Of a stretch of DNA of 7,120 nucleotides, positions 1-6,302 are shown piece by piece. Numbering within the stretch: the first letter of the stretch is position 1; each line of letters begins with the position of its first letter. The translations under genes were made by a program, and so were the position numbers. Under the pieces are notes generated by a model. The model saw only the letters and a program-made list of their open reading frames with translations. It was not told the DNA's origin and made no database searches. Origin of the DNA: Oxalobacteraceae bacterium (GTDB lineage: Bacteria; Pseudomonadota; Gammaproteobacteria; Burkholderiales; Burkholderiaceae_D); NCBI GenBank assembly GCA_947487325.1, contig CANKWG010000120.1, forward strand, positions 1 through 7,120, written 5' to 3'.

Positions 1-1
1 C

Positions 2-772
2 GCTCGCCAGCGGCCTTGCCTGAAGCTCTTGAATAAAAGCGATCTGTCCGACCCCGAGGCGACCCGTGACTGGATTGCTCATTATGCGAAACAGCCGCAA
101 GTCCATGCGGTGGCGATCTCTTGCCGCAAGCCTGCGGATGTCGCAAAAATTCCAGCGCTGGCTTTGAAATTGGCGCCGCATCGTGGAACGAATCTGAAAC
201 CGCTGCGCGTCATGATCATGGGCATTCCCAACGTCGGCAAATCGACGCTCATGAATGCGCTGCTGAAAAAGCGGGTCGCAAAGGTGGGTGATGAGCCAGC
301 GGTGACCAAATCTCAACAGCGTCTTTATCTGGGTAACAATATCGTGCTCATTGATACGCCCGGACTGATGTGGCCAAAGATTGAGCATCCTACCGATGGA
401 CTGATGCTCGCTGCCAGCCATGCGATTGGGGTGAATGCCATCATCGAGGAAGAAATTGCGACGTTTCTGGCAGGCCTGCTACTTGAACGTTATCCGGCTT
501 TGCTGGTTACTCGCTATGGCATGACGCTCGAGAACATTGATGCGGTAGGCGTGATCGAGCATATTGCAGTACGCCGTGCTTATCGTCTCAAAGGGGGTGC
601 TCCTGACTTTGAAAAAGCGGCGCACACTTTGTTACTTGATTATCGCAGCGGTGCACTCGGGCGCATCAGTTTAGAGACGCCGGCCAACCGGGTAGCGCTG
701 TTGGCCAGTTATCAGCCGCCACCGTCATTGGCTGAGCCACAAGAAGTCCACGTCGAAGACGACGCAGATTAA
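2..772 (+). CDS. rbgA: Ribosome biogenesis GTPase RbgA/YlqF (5' end outside window)
   Basis: This is a circularly permuted GTPase of the YlqF/YawG type, which helps late assembly of the 50S ribosomal subunit in the cytoplasm; that role is known from Bacillus RbgA. The G motifs occur in permuted order: G4 NKSD (bases 32-43), then G1 GIPNVGKST (221-247), a G2-like region PAVTKSQQ and G3 DTPG shortly after. The frame is open to the left edge, and the residues before NKSD (RPCLKLL) fit the family's strand leading into G4. The TTG at 29 therefore sits inside the gene and is not a start. The visible 256 residues lack roughly the first 50 of the family. A helical C-terminal domain follows the GTPase core, ending in an acidic tail (VEDDAD). 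G2 reads PAVT where RbgA of Firmicutes has PGxT. The next gene begins 24 bp later on the same strand, so co-transcription is plausible. Confidence 0.93.
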   Translation, partial: ARQRPCLKLLNKSDLSDPEATRDWIAHYAKQPQVHAVAISCRKPADVAKIPALALKLAPHRGTNLKPLRVMIMGIPNVGKSTLMNALLKKRVAKVGDEPAVTKSQQRLYLGNNIVLIDTPGLMWPKIEHPTDGLMLAASHAIGVNAIIEEEIATFLAGLLLERYPALLVTRYGMTLENIDAVGVIEHIAVRRAYRLKGGAPDFEKAAHTLLLDYRSGALGRISLETPANRVALLASYQPPPSLAEPQEVHVEDDAD

Positions 773-786
773 AAAATAGAACAGAT

Positions 787-791
787 GGGAG
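787..791 (+). promoter_or_regulatory. Shine-Dalgarno deciding the hydratase-like start
   Basis: GGGAG lies 5 bases before the ATG at 797. It overlaps the in-frame ATG at 785, which has no comparable site in front of it, so the start at 797 is preferred. Confidence 0.6.
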
Positions 792-796
792 ACATC

Positions 797-1594
797 ATGA
801 CGCAGAACGCAATCAATCCCGATACGCCGTATGTGCTGCATGAACGCGATGGCGATGTCGTCAAGCTCACACTCAATCGAGCCGAGAAATTCAATCCGCT
901 GTCCGAGGAAATGCTCACCGTACTGCAGACTGAGTTGGATGCGATCGCGAAGGACGCTACCGCGCGTCTGGTCATTCTTGCTGCTAACGGCAAAGCCTTC
1001 TGCGCCGGTCATGATCTCAAGCAGATGCGCGCCGCACCATCGGCCGCCTATTATAAAAAGCTGTTTGATCAGTGCAGCAAAATGATGCTGACCATTCAGC
1101 AAATGCCACAGCCTGTTATTGCGCGTGTACAGGGTATCGCGGCGGCGGCGGGTTGCCAGCTGGTCGCGATGTGCGATCTGGCGGTGGCATCCGCCGAGGC
1201 GACGTTTGCCGTTTCCGGGATTAACTACGGATTATTTTGTTCTACCCCATCGGTGGGTTTGTCGCGCAATCTCGGCCGTAAACAGGCGATGGAAATGCTG
1301 CTGACGGGTGACTTCATCAATGCGCAGACGGCGCTGGACCGAGGACTAATCAATCGCGTCGTCCCGGCAGCCGAACTGGATCAGGCGCTTGCGGTCCTGG
1401 CGGCAAGTATTCTGGCTAAACCGTCGGTGTCAATTGCGATAGGTAAGCAGTTGTTCTACCGCCAGCTGGAGATGGGCATTGCTGCTGCTTACCAGCTGGC
1501 GGGAGAAACAATGGCCTGCAATATGATGGATGAGGCTGCGCTCGAAGGAGTCCAGGCGTTTATTGAGAAGCGTACGCCGGACTGGAAGCGTTAG
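797..1594 (+). CDS. Enoyl-CoA hydratase/isomerase family protein, ECHDC3-like
   Basis: This is a 265-residue crotonase-fold protein, the normal length of a single-domain family member. Such proteins bind acyl-CoA thioesters in an oxyanion hole; the substrate here is unknown. Family marks include FCAGHDLKQM (residues 68-77, first oxyanion-hole segment), AAAAGCQLVAMCDLAVAS (115-132) and GINYGLFCSTPSVGLSR (141-157). From memory, the last two match animal ECHDC3 closely. The two glutamates used by classical hydratases (rat Glu144 and Glu164) are replaced by Gln121 and Gly141, so ordinary water addition to enoyl-CoA is doubtful. The C-terminus (FIEKRTPDWKR) is a typical trimerisation/CoA-lid helix end. 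An in-frame ATG at 785 would add four residues but lacks a ribosome site. The gene follows rbgA by 24 bp and converges on the gene at 1600, with 5 bp between the stop codons and no visible terminator. The family call is secure; the reaction is not. Confidence 0.9.
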   Translation: MTQNAINPDTPYVLHERDGDVVKLTLNRAEKFNPLSEEMLTVLQTELDAIAKDATARLVILAANGKAFCAGHDLKQMRAAPSAAYYKKLFDQCSKMMLTIQQMPQPVIARVQGIAAAAGCQLVAMCDLAVASAEATFAVSGINYGLFCSTPSVGLSRNLGRKQAMEMLLTGDFINAQTALDRGLINRVVPAAELDQALAVLAASILAKPSVSIAIGKQLFYRQLEMGIAAAYQLAGETMACNMMDEAALEGVQAFIEKRTPDWKR

Positions 1595-1599
1595 TTAAC

Positions 1600-2775
1600 T
1601 CAGACACGAACCGCATAAGGTTCTTTGGGTACGCTGTCTGCTTCCGGTCGATTCGGCCTCATTGTGCAGTAGATCGTGGGACGATTGCGGTTAGGATTGA
1701 GTTTGCCCGGCTCAACTTCTGACTCATTCAGGAAGTATAAGGGTTTGGGTGGCATGATCACCTCTCCCTCTCCTCTGGGTTTGGCGTCGTTGAATATGTG
1801 GGCCCGAACGCCCTCTGCATCACAGATCGTCAGTTGTACATCGCGATCCCCTTTCTTTACTGCATAGTTTTCTTTTTCAAATCGAGTCGTCGATAACCAG
1901 TGTGGACTGGTGTGTTCCATTCCGGGCAGCATTTTTGACGCTCTGTATGACCCGGCAGGGTTACGTAGGGTGAGGCCCTTGTAGAGTGGTCCTCGATAAA
2001 CAAAAGCGTCATGCATCAGCAGAATTTTCAGCCCTTCATTCAGCGATTTCGACAGGCAGGATGTAATCGTCGCCAAGTTGCTCACGCCACTGATCTGCCA
2101 GAGTCGCATGCTGTCATTCACCGGATTGAACATTTCCGTTTGTGAGTTGCAGTAATCGATCAGTGCCAATAGATGATCTTCACGAAGTTGTGGCCTGCCC
2201 GCATTCTTTTCGGCCAAAGATAGATTCATCGCTTCTCTTGATACGGGCAAGCCTAATTTCACCAATGTTTCAGACTCCGTTGCACTGGCCAAAGCCAGCT
2301 GGTCTGATAGTTCCAAGTTACGAAAACGATCATGGACGGCTTCGATAAGAATGTTTTTGTATTTTGGAACAATCGCTGCTTCCAATGTCATGCCCTTGGC
2401 AGTGACGGAGTAGTGTCTCAGAAAATGTATTATTGTTCCGAGGGCACAGGCCAGCTGAAAACCCAGTGCTCGCTGTTCTGCTTCATCTGAGCTGTCCGGT
2501 GAAGTTAAACGATCTGCAGGCAAGTTATTGTATTCATAGTTTATTTCTTCATTGATGTTTACACGATGTGTATCTTCAATACCGCACATTGTTGACCAGA
2601 GCTTTTTGTCCACTTCGACTTTCCGCAAATCTGCCAGACAATCCCTGTTCAGCCGAGCTAATCGAGGGTTCTGATGGCTATGGTTGTTCAGCGAACGCTT
2701 GGCTTGATGAATTTTCGGATTGCTTGCTTGTCCGTGCGAATAACGACTGACGTTGGAGTAAATTTTGCTAAGCAT
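1600..2775 (-). CDS. Putative mono-ADP-ribosyltransferase, type III effector-like
   Basis: I do not recognise this gene by name. It encodes 391 residues from the ATG at 2775. The C-terminal half shows the arginine-type ADP-ribosyltransferase pattern in order: helical lead-in FNPVNDSMRL (216-225, compare I-N-x-x-L-R); strand with Arg261 in FVYRG (258-262, bases 1993-1995); Ser295-Thr-Thr (1885-1893) in the S-T-S position; and Glu336-Gly-Glu338 (1762-1770) in EGEVIMPP, the E-x-E catalytic pair. Spacing (34 and 43 residues) suits ExoS/VIP2-like enzymes, which transfer ADP-ribose from NAD to protein targets. Residues 100-200 are helical and unidentified. The N-terminus is rich in Ser, Asn and basic residues, has no Asp or Glu before position 45 and no signal peptide. 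The tail (359-391) is rich in Pro, Arg and Asn. Composition is AT-rich against its neighbours. The ATG at 2823 is possible but has a weak ribosome site. No partner gene or clear promoter is visible. The target and the secretion route are inference. Confidence 0.78.
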   Translation of the reverse strand: MLSKIYSNVSRYSHGQASNPKIHQAKRSLNNHSHQNPRLARLNRDCLADLRKVEVDKKLWSTMCGIEDTHRVNINEEINYEYNNLPADRLTSPDSSDEAEQRALGFQLACALGTIIHFLRHYSVTAKGMTLEAAIVPKYKNILIEAVHDRFRNLELSDQLALASATESETLVKLGLPVSREAMNLSLAEKNAGRPQLREDHLLALIDYCNSQTEMFNPVNDSMRLWQISGVSNLATITSCLSKSLNEGLKILLMHDAFVYRGPLYKGLTLRNPAGSYRASKMLPGMEHTSPHWLSTTRFEKENYAVKKGDRDVQLTICDAEGVRAHIFNDAKPRGEGEVIMPPKPLYFLNESEVEPGKLNPNRNRPTIYCTMRPNRPEADSVPKEPYAVRV

Positions 2776-2782
2776 GATGTCA

Positions 2783-2787
2783 TCCCC
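2783..2787 (-). promoter_or_regulatory. Shine-Dalgarno deciding the ADP-ribosyltransferase start
   Basis: On the minus strand GGGGA stands 7 bases before the ATG at 2775. The alternative ATG at 2823 has only AGGAA about 13 bases away. This supports the 391-residue form over the 407-residue one. Confidence 0.55.
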
Positions 2788-2960
2788 AGTTTCTTCAGAT
2801 ATTTTTTTTCTATCGGCCAACATGGCAAATAGTTATTTCCTGATATCTGTGTAACCAATAACTGGCGATAATCGTTTCGAATGTGCGACAAAAGCATGAT
2901 CCTTCGCAAGAATCCGATTAGAGATACATAGTTCGGTGAACAAACTTTTTTTCAGACAAT

Positions 2961-2996
2961 AAAAAACCCCGCCTTCCTAAGAAGTCGGGGTTTTTA
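2961..2996 (-). terminator. Intrinsic terminator of the groESL operon
   Basis: A 10-bp perfect arm AAAAACCCCG (2962-2971) pairs with CGGGGTTTTT (2986-2995). One C/T mismatch then leads into an inner CTTC/GAAG stem (2973-2976 with 2981-2984) closed by the loop CTAA. Read on the minus strand the GC stem runs straight into six T. It lies about 55 bases past the groEL stop. The A/T-rich outer arms would also let it work on the plus strand, but no plus-strand gene ends there. Confidence 0.92.
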
Positions 2997-3005
2997 TTCA
3001 CCCTG

Positions 3006-3038
3006 AATTCCCCTTGCTGCGAATGCAGTGTGGGGAGT
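3006..3038 (-). other. Inverted repeat just after groEL
   Basis: TTCCCC (3008-3013) faces GGGGAG (3032-3037), with one G-T wobble at the outer end. Inside this a perfect CTGC/GCAG stem (3017-3020, 3025-3028) closes the loop GAAT, with an unpaired or wobble-paired stretch of three bases on each side between the stems. There is no T run, so it is not itself a terminator. It could stabilise the groEL mRNA 3' end together with the following terminator. The function is inferred. Confidence 0.35.
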
Positions 3039-3050
3039 AAATCTGGGTGA

Positions 3051-4700
3051 TTACATCATGCCGTCCATGCCGCCCATACCGCCCATACCTCCCATGCCGC
3101 CCATACCGCCGCCGGCTGGTTTGTCTTCAGGCAATTCACAGACCATAGCATCTGTGGTCAGCATCAGCGAAGCGATTGATGCCGCGTTTTGCAGCGCAGA
3201 GCGTGTCACCTTGGCTGGATCCAGAACGCCCATTTCGACCATATCACCATAGGTGCCGTTGGCCGCGTTGTAACCGTAGTTACCTTTGCCCTCGAGTACT
3301 TTGTTGACTACGACCGAGGCTTCTTCGCCGGCGTTGCTGACGATCATGCGCAGTGGTTCTTCCATTGCGCGCAGAACGATCTTGATGCCTGCTTCCTGAT
3401 CAGGATTGTCGCCTTTGACCTTGATGTTGGCACGTGCACGCAGCAGTGCAACGCCACCGCCAGGAACGATGCCTTCTTCAACCGCTGCACGAGTTGCGTG
3501 CAGTGCATCTTCAACACGTGCTTTCTTCTCTTTCATTTCGACTTCAGTCGCAGCGCCGACTTTGATCACAGCTACACCGCCGGAGAGCTTGGCAACACGC
3601 TCCTGCAGTTTCTCGCGGTCGTAGTCTGACGTCGCTTCTTCGATCTGAACACGGATCTGCTTGCAACGCGCTTGGATTGCATCAGCCTTGCCTGCGCCGT
3701 CGATGACGGTGGTGTTCTCTTTGCCGATTTCGATACGCTTGGCGGAACCGAGGTCGTTCAAAGGTGCTTTTTCCAATGTAAGGCCAACTTCTTCAGCGTT
3801 CACTTGACCACCGGTCAGGATGGCGATGTCTTCCAGCATCGCTTTGCGACGATCGCCGAAACCAGGTGCTTTGACTGCGCAGGTTTTCAGAATGCCGCGG
3901 ATGTTGTTGACTACCAGTGTCGCCAGTGCTTCGCCTTCGATATCTTCAGCGATGATCAGCAGCGGACGGCCAGCTTTTGCAACCTGTTCCAGTACGGGCA
4001 GCAGATCACGGATGTTCGAGATCTTTTTGTCGCACAGCAGGATGAACGGATTTTCGAGCAGTGCAACCTGCTTGTCAGGATTGTTGATGAAGTAAGGCGA
4101 CAGATAGCCACGGTCAAACTGCATGCCTTCGACGATGTCGAGTTCATCGTGCAGTGACTTGCCGTCTTCCACGGTGATAACGCCTTCTTTGCCGACTTTT
4201 TCCATCGCTTCAGCGATACGGTCGCCGATCGACTGATCGGAGTTCGCCGAAATTGCGCCAACCTGAGCGATTTCTTTGGTGCCATTGCAGGGCTTGGAAA
4301 TTTTCTGGAGCTCGTCAACAGTTGCGGCGACCGCTTTGTCGATACCGCGCTTGAGGTCCATTGGATTCATGCCAGCGGCGACATACTTCATGCCTTCGCG
4401 AACAATCGCCTGCGCCAGAACGGTCGCTGTAGTGGTGCCGTCACCGGCGTTGTCGGATGTGCGTGAAGCAACTTCCTTGACCATCTGCGCGCCCATGTTC
4501 ATGAGCTTGTCTTTGAGTTCGATTTCTTTCGCAACCGAAACACCGTCCTTGGTCACGGTAGGCGAGCCGAATGAGCGCTCGAGCACCACGTTACGACCTT
4601 TGGGACCCAGTGTGACCTTGACTGCGTTGGCCAGAATGTTGACGCCTTCGACCATCTTGGCCCGGGCAAGGTCGCCGAAAACTACGTCTTTAGCTGCCAT
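3051..4700 (-). CDS. groEL: Chaperonin GroEL (60 kDa, Hsp60)
   Basis: This 549-residue protein is full length (Escherichia coli GroEL has 548). It is the 14-subunit double-ring ATP-driven folding chamber of the cytoplasm that works with GroES. Visible hallmarks are the N-terminal KVTLGPKGRNVVL (28-40), the nucleotide-binding DGTTT (87-91), the apical-domain block around YLSPYFINN, the segment VEDALHATRAAVEEG with the catalytic aspartate near residue 398, and PGGGVALLRA. The C-terminus ends in Gly-Gly-Met repeats, the flexible tail that projects into the cavity. The start ATG has GAAGGAG (4708-4714) seven bases upstream. It lies 77 bp after groES in one operon and is followed by a strong terminator. 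Nothing is missing or frameshifted. The sequence type is most like betaproteobacterial chaperonins. Confidence 0.98.
   Translation of the reverse strand: MAAKDVVFGDLARAKMVEGVNILANAVKVTLGPKGRNVVLERSFGSPTVTKDGVSVAKEIELKDKLMNMGAQMVKEVASRTSDNAGDGTTTATVLAQAIVREGMKYVAAGMNPMDLKRGIDKAVAATVDELQKISKPCNGTKEIAQVGAISANSDQSIGDRIAEAMEKVGKEGVITVEDGKSLHDELDIVEGMQFDRGYLSPYFINNPDKQVALLENPFILLCDKKISNIRDLLPVLEQVAKAGRPLLIIAEDIEGEALATLVVNNIRGILKTCAVKAPGFGDRRKAMLEDIAILTGGQVNAEEVGLTLEKAPLNDLGSAKRIEIGKENTTVIDGAGKADAIQARCKQIRVQIEEATSDYDREKLQERVAKLSGGVAVIKVGAATEVEMKEKKARVEDALHATRAAVEEGIVPGGGVALLRARANIKVKGDNPDQEAGIKIVLRAMEEPLRMIVSNAGEEASVVVNKVLEGKGNYGYNAANGTYGDMVEMGVLDPAKVTRSALQNAASIASLMLTTDAMVCELPEDKPAGGGMGGMGGMGGMGGMDGMM
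3066..3110 (-). repeat. 9-bp tandem repeat encoding the GroEL GGM tail
   Basis: Five consecutive 9-base units (plus-strand pattern CAT-NCC-NCC) encode Gly-Gly-Met repeats at the end of groEL. Third positions vary between units, so the repeat is held at protein level. Such tails are normal in GroEL, and copy number may vary between strains. Confidence 0.85.
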
Positions 4701-4731
4701 GTTGTTACTCCTTCAGATATTTCAGATTCAA

Positions 4732-4750
4732 ACCCGGGTAGGTACCGGGT
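4732..4750 (-). other. Hairpin between groES and groEL
   Basis: ACCCGG (4732-4737) and CCGGGT (4745-4750) form a 6-bp perfect stem around a 7-base loop in the 77-bp gap. It lies 18 bases upstream of the groEL ribosome site. No T run follows, so it is not a standard terminator. It may affect processing or relative translation of the two cistrons; that is inference. Confidence 0.4.
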
Positions 4751-4777
4751 GCATAAAAGTGGTGTGGCCCGACGTCT

Positions 4778-5065
4778 TTACTGCACGATGGCCATGATGT
4801 CGTCCTCGCGCATGACGAGAACTTCCTTGCCGTCGATTTTCACGGCTTGACCGGAATATTTGCCAAACAGTACTTTGTCGCCGACTTTCACATCCAGCGG
4901 ACGGACTTTCCCGTCTTCCAGGATCTTGCCGTTGCCAACTGCAACGACTTTGCCCTGATCCGGTTTCTCGGCAGCGGCTTCCGGCAAAACGATGCCAGAG
5001 GCGGTTTTGGTTTCCTGTTCGAGACGCTCGACAATGACGCGGTCATGCAAAGGACGAAGACTCAT
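4778..5065 (-). CDS. groES: Co-chaperonin GroES (10 kDa, Hsp10)
   Basis: This 95-residue protein is the standard length. It forms the seven-subunit lid that caps GroEL and closes the folding chamber. It opens with MSLRPLHDRVIVERLE. The mobile loop carries the GroEL-contacting Ile-Val-Leu (25-27) in TASGIVLPEAAAEKP. GKVVAVGNG and VGDKVLFGKYSG form the beta-barrel, and the end EVLVMREDDIMAIVQ is typical. The start ATG is preceded by AAGGAG (minus strand, 5071-5076) with a 5-base spacer. It is the first gene of groES-groEL and is transcribed from the promoter and CIRCE element about 105-160 bases upstream. Confidence 0.98.
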   Translation of the reverse strand: MSLRPLHDRVIVERLEQETKTASGIVLPEAAAEKPDQGKVVAVGNGKILEDGKVRPLDVKVGDKVLFGKYSGQAVKIDGKEVLVMREDDIMAIVQ

Positions 5066-5168
5066 AAATACTCCTTAAAAACAACGGGTTATGTTGAAGA
5101 AGACCCGAATGCCAACCAGTGGCTGACCCCCGGAACCTACTTTCTAGAAAATCTTGATGGCAGCATTG

Positions 5169-5195
5169 TTAGCACTCTCCATCAGCGAGTGCCAA
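5169..5195 (-). promoter_or_regulatory. CIRCE operator (HrcA-binding) of groESL
   Basis: TTAGCACTC (5169-5177), a 9-base spacer and GAGTGCCAA (5187-5195) match the CIRCE inverted repeat TTAGCACTC-N9-GAGTGCTAA, with one substitution in the right arm. Read towards groES it is TTGGCACTC-N9-GAGTGCTAA. It abuts the -10 element and covers the expected transcription start, so HrcA bound here would block initiation. This implies an hrcA gene elsewhere in the genome. Confidence 0.93.
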
Positions 5196-5223
5196 GTATA
5201 AGGATGGGTGAGCGCTTTTTCAA
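5195..5223 (-). promoter_or_regulatory. Sigma70-type promoter of groESL
   Basis: On the minus strand TTGAAA (5218-5223) is separated by exactly 17 bases from TATACT (5195-5200), a good vegetative promoter. Transcription would start near 5188, inside the CIRCE element, giving a leader of about 120 bases before groES. The -35 region reads CTTGAAA and a CCCAT lies downstream, both reminiscent of a heat-shock (sigma32) promoter. The gap between them is shorter than in known ones, so sigma32 use is uncertain. Confidence 0.8.
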
Positions 5224-5348
5224 GAACCATTCGCTAAAACTTCAGTCGAAGCACTGCAATAAATTGCCCGATTGATAATTCGCAGCCGTAGTGACTCTCT
5301 GAGGGCCCAAGTCCGAAAGTCAGGCCTGGTGGCAAATTGAGACGGTGT

Positions 5349-5358
5349 ACGGATCCGT
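5349..5358. other. Palindrome upstream of the pirin gene
   Basis: ACGGATCCGT is a perfect 10-base palindrome in the 343-bp gap between the divergent groES and pirin genes. It lies just upstream of a -10-like TAAAAT (5376-5381), about where a -35 element would be, and no good -35 is seen there. It could be a repressor or activator site, or chance. Apart from this, the groESL promoter and CIRCE, I see nothing else in the gap. Confidence 0.3.
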
Positions 5359-5396
5359 GCGTACGAAAGCCGCCGTAAAATCCCCGAACACTCAAC

Positions 5397-5400
5397 AGGA
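5397..5400 (+). promoter_or_regulatory. Shine-Dalgarno deciding the pirin start
   Basis: AGGA ends 8 bases before the ATG at 5409. The in-frame ATG at 5400 overlaps this site and has nothing useful upstream, so 5409 is the likelier start. Confidence 0.55.
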
Positions 5401-5408
5401 TGACTTTA

Positions 5409-6302
5409 ATGAGCGCTATCGAAACATTGATCAATCCCAGCACCCGCGATCTCGGCGATGGCTTCGAAGTTCGCCGCGCCTTGCCCGCTCCGGGTCGGCG
5501 CATGGTGGGGCCCTTCGTTTTTCTGGATCAGATGGGACCCAACGTCCTCAAGCCCGGCATCGGCTTGGATGTACGCCCGCATCCTCACATCGGTCTGGCC
5601 ACCGTGACATGGCTGTTCGAGGGTGAAATCCTGCATCGCGACAGTCTGGGCACGGTGCAGGCGATACGGCCCGGGGAAGTCAACTGGATGACCGCAGGAC
5701 GTGGCATCGTGCATTCCGAGCGCAGCGATCACCACCAGCGCAGTTCGCTCTCATCACTCTATGGTCTCCAATGCTGGGTAGCGCTGCCGCAGGCCGATGA
5801 AGAATGCGAACCCGACTTCACCCACCTGAAAGCCGAAGAATTACCCGTGGCCGAAGGCGAGGGCACCCAGCTGATCATGATCGCGGGCAGTTTTCTTGGT
5901 TTGCTCTCGCCGCTGCCCACGCGCTCGCCACTCTTTTATGCGCAACTGCGTTTGTCCGCCGGTGCGAGTCAGCTCATACCAGCCGAGTACGAAGAACAGG
6001 CCATCTATATTGTCAGCGGCGATCTTGACTTGGGCAGCGACGGGCGCTTCGGTGCCGGTCAGCTATTGGTGCTGAAACCGCATCATCCGCTTACTGTCAC
6101 CGCAGGCGGCTCAGGAGCGACCGTCATGCTGCTCGGTGGTGAACCCATGGACGGACCACGACATCTGGTGTGGAATTTTGTCTCCAGCAGTGAAGAGCGC
6201 ATCGAGCAGGCCAAGCGCGATTGGATTGCACAGCGCTTTGCGCCCGTGCCGGAAGAAACCGAGTGGATTCCCTTGCCGGACAATTTGAAACCCGCTGACT
6301 AG
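5409..6302 (+). CDS. Pirin family protein (bicupin, possible quercetin dioxygenase)
   Basis: This 297-residue protein has two cupin domains. The N-terminal pirin block PFVFLDQMGP (35-44) is followed by RPHPHIGLATVTWLFEG with His58 and His60. GRGIVHSER supplies His102 and Glu104. These correspond to the four iron ligands of human pirin (His56, His58, His101, Glu103), so the metal site is intact. The C-terminal cupin ends in the family signature GPRHLVWNFVSSSEERIEQA. Bacterial pirins such as YhhW can oxidise quercetin, others bind and modulate enzymes of central metabolism, and the role here cannot be settled. It is divergent from groES and convergent with the downstream cyclodeaminase-like gene (35 bp between stops). 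A TAAAAT at 5376-5381 might be its -10 element. An ATG at 5400 would add three residues. Confidence 0.93.
   Translation: MSAIETLINPSTRDLGDGFEVRRALPAPGRRMVGPFVFLDQMGPNVLKPGIGLDVRPHPHIGLATVTWLFEGEILHRDSLGTVQAIRPGEVNWMTAGRGIVHSERSDHHQRSSLSSLYGLQCWVALPQADEECEPDFTHLKAEELPVAEGEGTQLIMIAGSFLGLLSPLPTRSPLFYAQLRLSAGASQLIPAEYEEQAIYIVSGDLDLGSDGRFGAGQLLVLKPHHPLTVTAGGSGATVMLLGGEPMDGPRHLVWNFVSSSEERIEQAKRDWIAQRFAPVPEETEWIPLPDNLKPAD

Noticed and set aside
29..31. TTG as the start of the first gene
   Set aside because: It falls directly before the G4 motif NKSD, and the frame continues to the window edge with family-like residues. It is internal to rbgA.
2776..2823. Longer start (ATG at 2823) for the ADP-ribosyltransferase gene
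   Set aside because: Its ribosome site is poor and too distant, whereas the ATG at 2775 has GGGGA at 7 bases. It is not excluded.
2688..2909. 73-codon minus-strand frame spanning the start of the ADP-ribosyltransferase gene
   Set aside because: It overlaps the better-supported gene in another frame, has no recognisable motif, and its codons are out of phase with the catalytic domain.
3189..4157. Long plus-strand open frames opposite groEL (146 and 161 codons)
   Set aside because: They are antisense shadows of a highly conserved gene. They show no family motifs and low-complexity Phe/Asp-rich translations.
5195..5223. Clear sigma32 heat-shock promoter for groESL
   Set aside because: CTTGAAA and CCCAT are present but closer together than in known heat-shock promoters, and the sigma70 reading with a 17-base spacer fits better.
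4276..5275. Plus-strand open frames opposite groEL and groES (173 and 142 codons)
   Set aside because: They are antisense shadows. The second runs across the CIRCE and promoter region, which has a better explanation.
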